Origin: Tetragonia tetragonoides
Lineage: Eukaryota; Streptophyta; Magnoliopsida; Caryophyllales; Aizoaceae
Reading direction: 5' to 3'
DNA: 64,000 nucleotides
Assembly (NCBI GenBank): GCA_038025085.1
Contig: CM076144.1
Location: forward strand, 34,253,501 to 34,317,500
Shown: positions 62,821 to 64,000 of the stretch, in pieces
Numbering within the stretch: the stretch's first letter is position 1
Layout: each line of letters opens with the position of its first letter
The notes under the pieces: generated by a model
What the model saw: the letters and a program-made list of their open reading frames with translations, nothing else
What the model was told of the DNA's origin: nothing
The model's database searches: none
Program-made: the position numbers and the translations under genes

Positions 62821-64000
62821 TTAGTTAGACTAATATTAATTATCATCATCCCCTACAATCTGCATTAGCATGACTTGGGTAGAAATAGTATTATTTCATT
62901 TTCTTCTTTTCTTTTTTTTTCCTTTTGCGAAATTGATCCTTGTACATTTTAGCCACTTTGGGGGAATTTATAGAGAAATTTTACCAGTTTCAAGGTGGCC
63001 AAATTTGGAAAGAAATTAAGCCGTCATTTGTGGTGTGTTTGTACAGAAGACGAGGTTACGATGACTAATGTCTTCCTCTGCAATACAGGATACTCCAGAT
63101 CCTCTCTTTTATTCTATTTATATCTCCCTATCTCAAACACATGAAGTAAAAAGACAGAGATAACACACAAATGTAATGTGGAATAGATCATTACTGGATT
63201 ATACTATAACTTGTTGATGACTTCCATTTTCTGAATTTCTTGTTTAGTGATAAGTGAGACATTATAGTATATGTGAGATGTCACATAACTAGAGATTTAT
63301 GTAGCGTTACGTTACGTAAGAAACAAGATGATGTAAATCCAATGATAAAGAGTACTCCTGATCTTGGCCGTCCCTAGCTAGATGTTATTCCATATATAAA
63401 TAAGGTATTTAGAACTTTGTTTCTACGTATTCCCAGTTATCAAAAGGTCATGATTGAGAAAGAGAAACGACACGCATGTTAAAACCAGACCAGCCATCAC
63501 ATAGCAAACCAGTATCTTATTCTGCACCCAAAAAAACATAGTACTCTGTATCTTATATGAGAAGGGTATTTGTTTCCCCACCTACCCTTTTTCACTGGAA
63601 AGAAAATTTGTTAACTAAGATTGAAAATCTCAGATCACTTGACATGTACAATAAAATCTAAGGTGACTCTATAAATTTGAAATCTAATGAACCTAGCTAG
63701 TGTGTAGTGTGATTTCAACAAAGTGATTTCGATCTTTCATCGAATAGTATATTCCATAATAACTTTGCATCATTCTTCAAACAGAAGTTCCTCACCTGAA
63801 AGTGCAGTTGAGAATTGAGATCCGTATCATTCTATAAGATACACATGTACAACCAAAACTCTGCATATTTTCATGTCACCATCATTTTCCGGTATAGATC
63901 ACGGTGATAATCTCATACAAGTTTCTGCATTACATTACATCAGAAAAAAGGGTTAAATACCTTGGCAAAAATAATACTTACAGCTTCTTTCTAATACTAC
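62821..64000. other. 3' flank of the DREB gene to the window end
   Basis: AT-rich, no gene, RNA or repeat recognised. The DREB 3' UTR probably ends in the first 300 bp, but no strong polyadenylation signal stands out. Confidence 0.4.

Overview
This is nuclear DNA from a flowering plant, almost certainly a eudicot. The genes are split by many GT-AG introns, introns and intergenic DNA are AT-rich, and plant-specific families (AP2/ERF, SHAQKYF MYB, plant mobile domain, peroxisomal ACX) sit among hAT, MuDR-like, Copia, LINE, SINE and Stowaway elements. I cannot fix the species; Caryophyllales is only a guess. No rRNA, functional tRNA, CRISPR or prokaryotic operon structure was seen.

Layout. 1-5779: the 5' end of a minus-strand Copia retrotransposon (leader, primer binding site, 5' LTR). 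It is interrupted by a 3.7-kb degenerate hAT transposon with 8-bp target duplications. 6127-13604 and 21453-27473: tandem duplicate 11-exon genes for a 2-oxoglutarate/Fe(II) dioxygenase (313 and 311 aa), both with intact reading frames. Intron 1 of the first copy holds a young antisense gag-protease-only LTR element (6431-9404). Between the two genes, 14769-21097 is a complete-looking MuDR-like transposon with two convergent genes: a plant mobile domain (PMD) gene on + and a MULE transposase-OTU protease fusion on -. 29785-35414: a dead L1-type LINE with a 14-bp target duplication. 37668-41938: a KUA1-like MYB repressor gene. 42536-43261 (-): an unidentified multi-pass membrane protein. 44041-49897: a second, decayed copy of the same Copia family as at the left edge. 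51123-58706: a 14-exon peroxisomal acyl-CoA oxidase (ACX1-like). 59045-61651: three tRNA-derived SINEs with target duplications. 62071-62820: an intronless DREB subgroup A-4 AP2/ERF gene.

The most unusual object is the MuDR-like element. Both genes start next to a terminal inverted repeat with a tiny first exon and a phase-0 splice donor. Both first introns carry an array of 20-bp palindromes (GACTCACCC-WW-GGGTGAGTC) beside a long ATT/AAT tract. The genes then converge, as mudrA and mudrB do in maize MuDR, but the second gene encodes a PMD protein. The element is bracketed by perfect 59-bp direct repeats, far longer than the usual ~9-bp Mutator target duplication.

Exon coordinates were derived by hand from splice consensus, reading-frame phase and agreement between the paralogs; no alignment or expression data were available.
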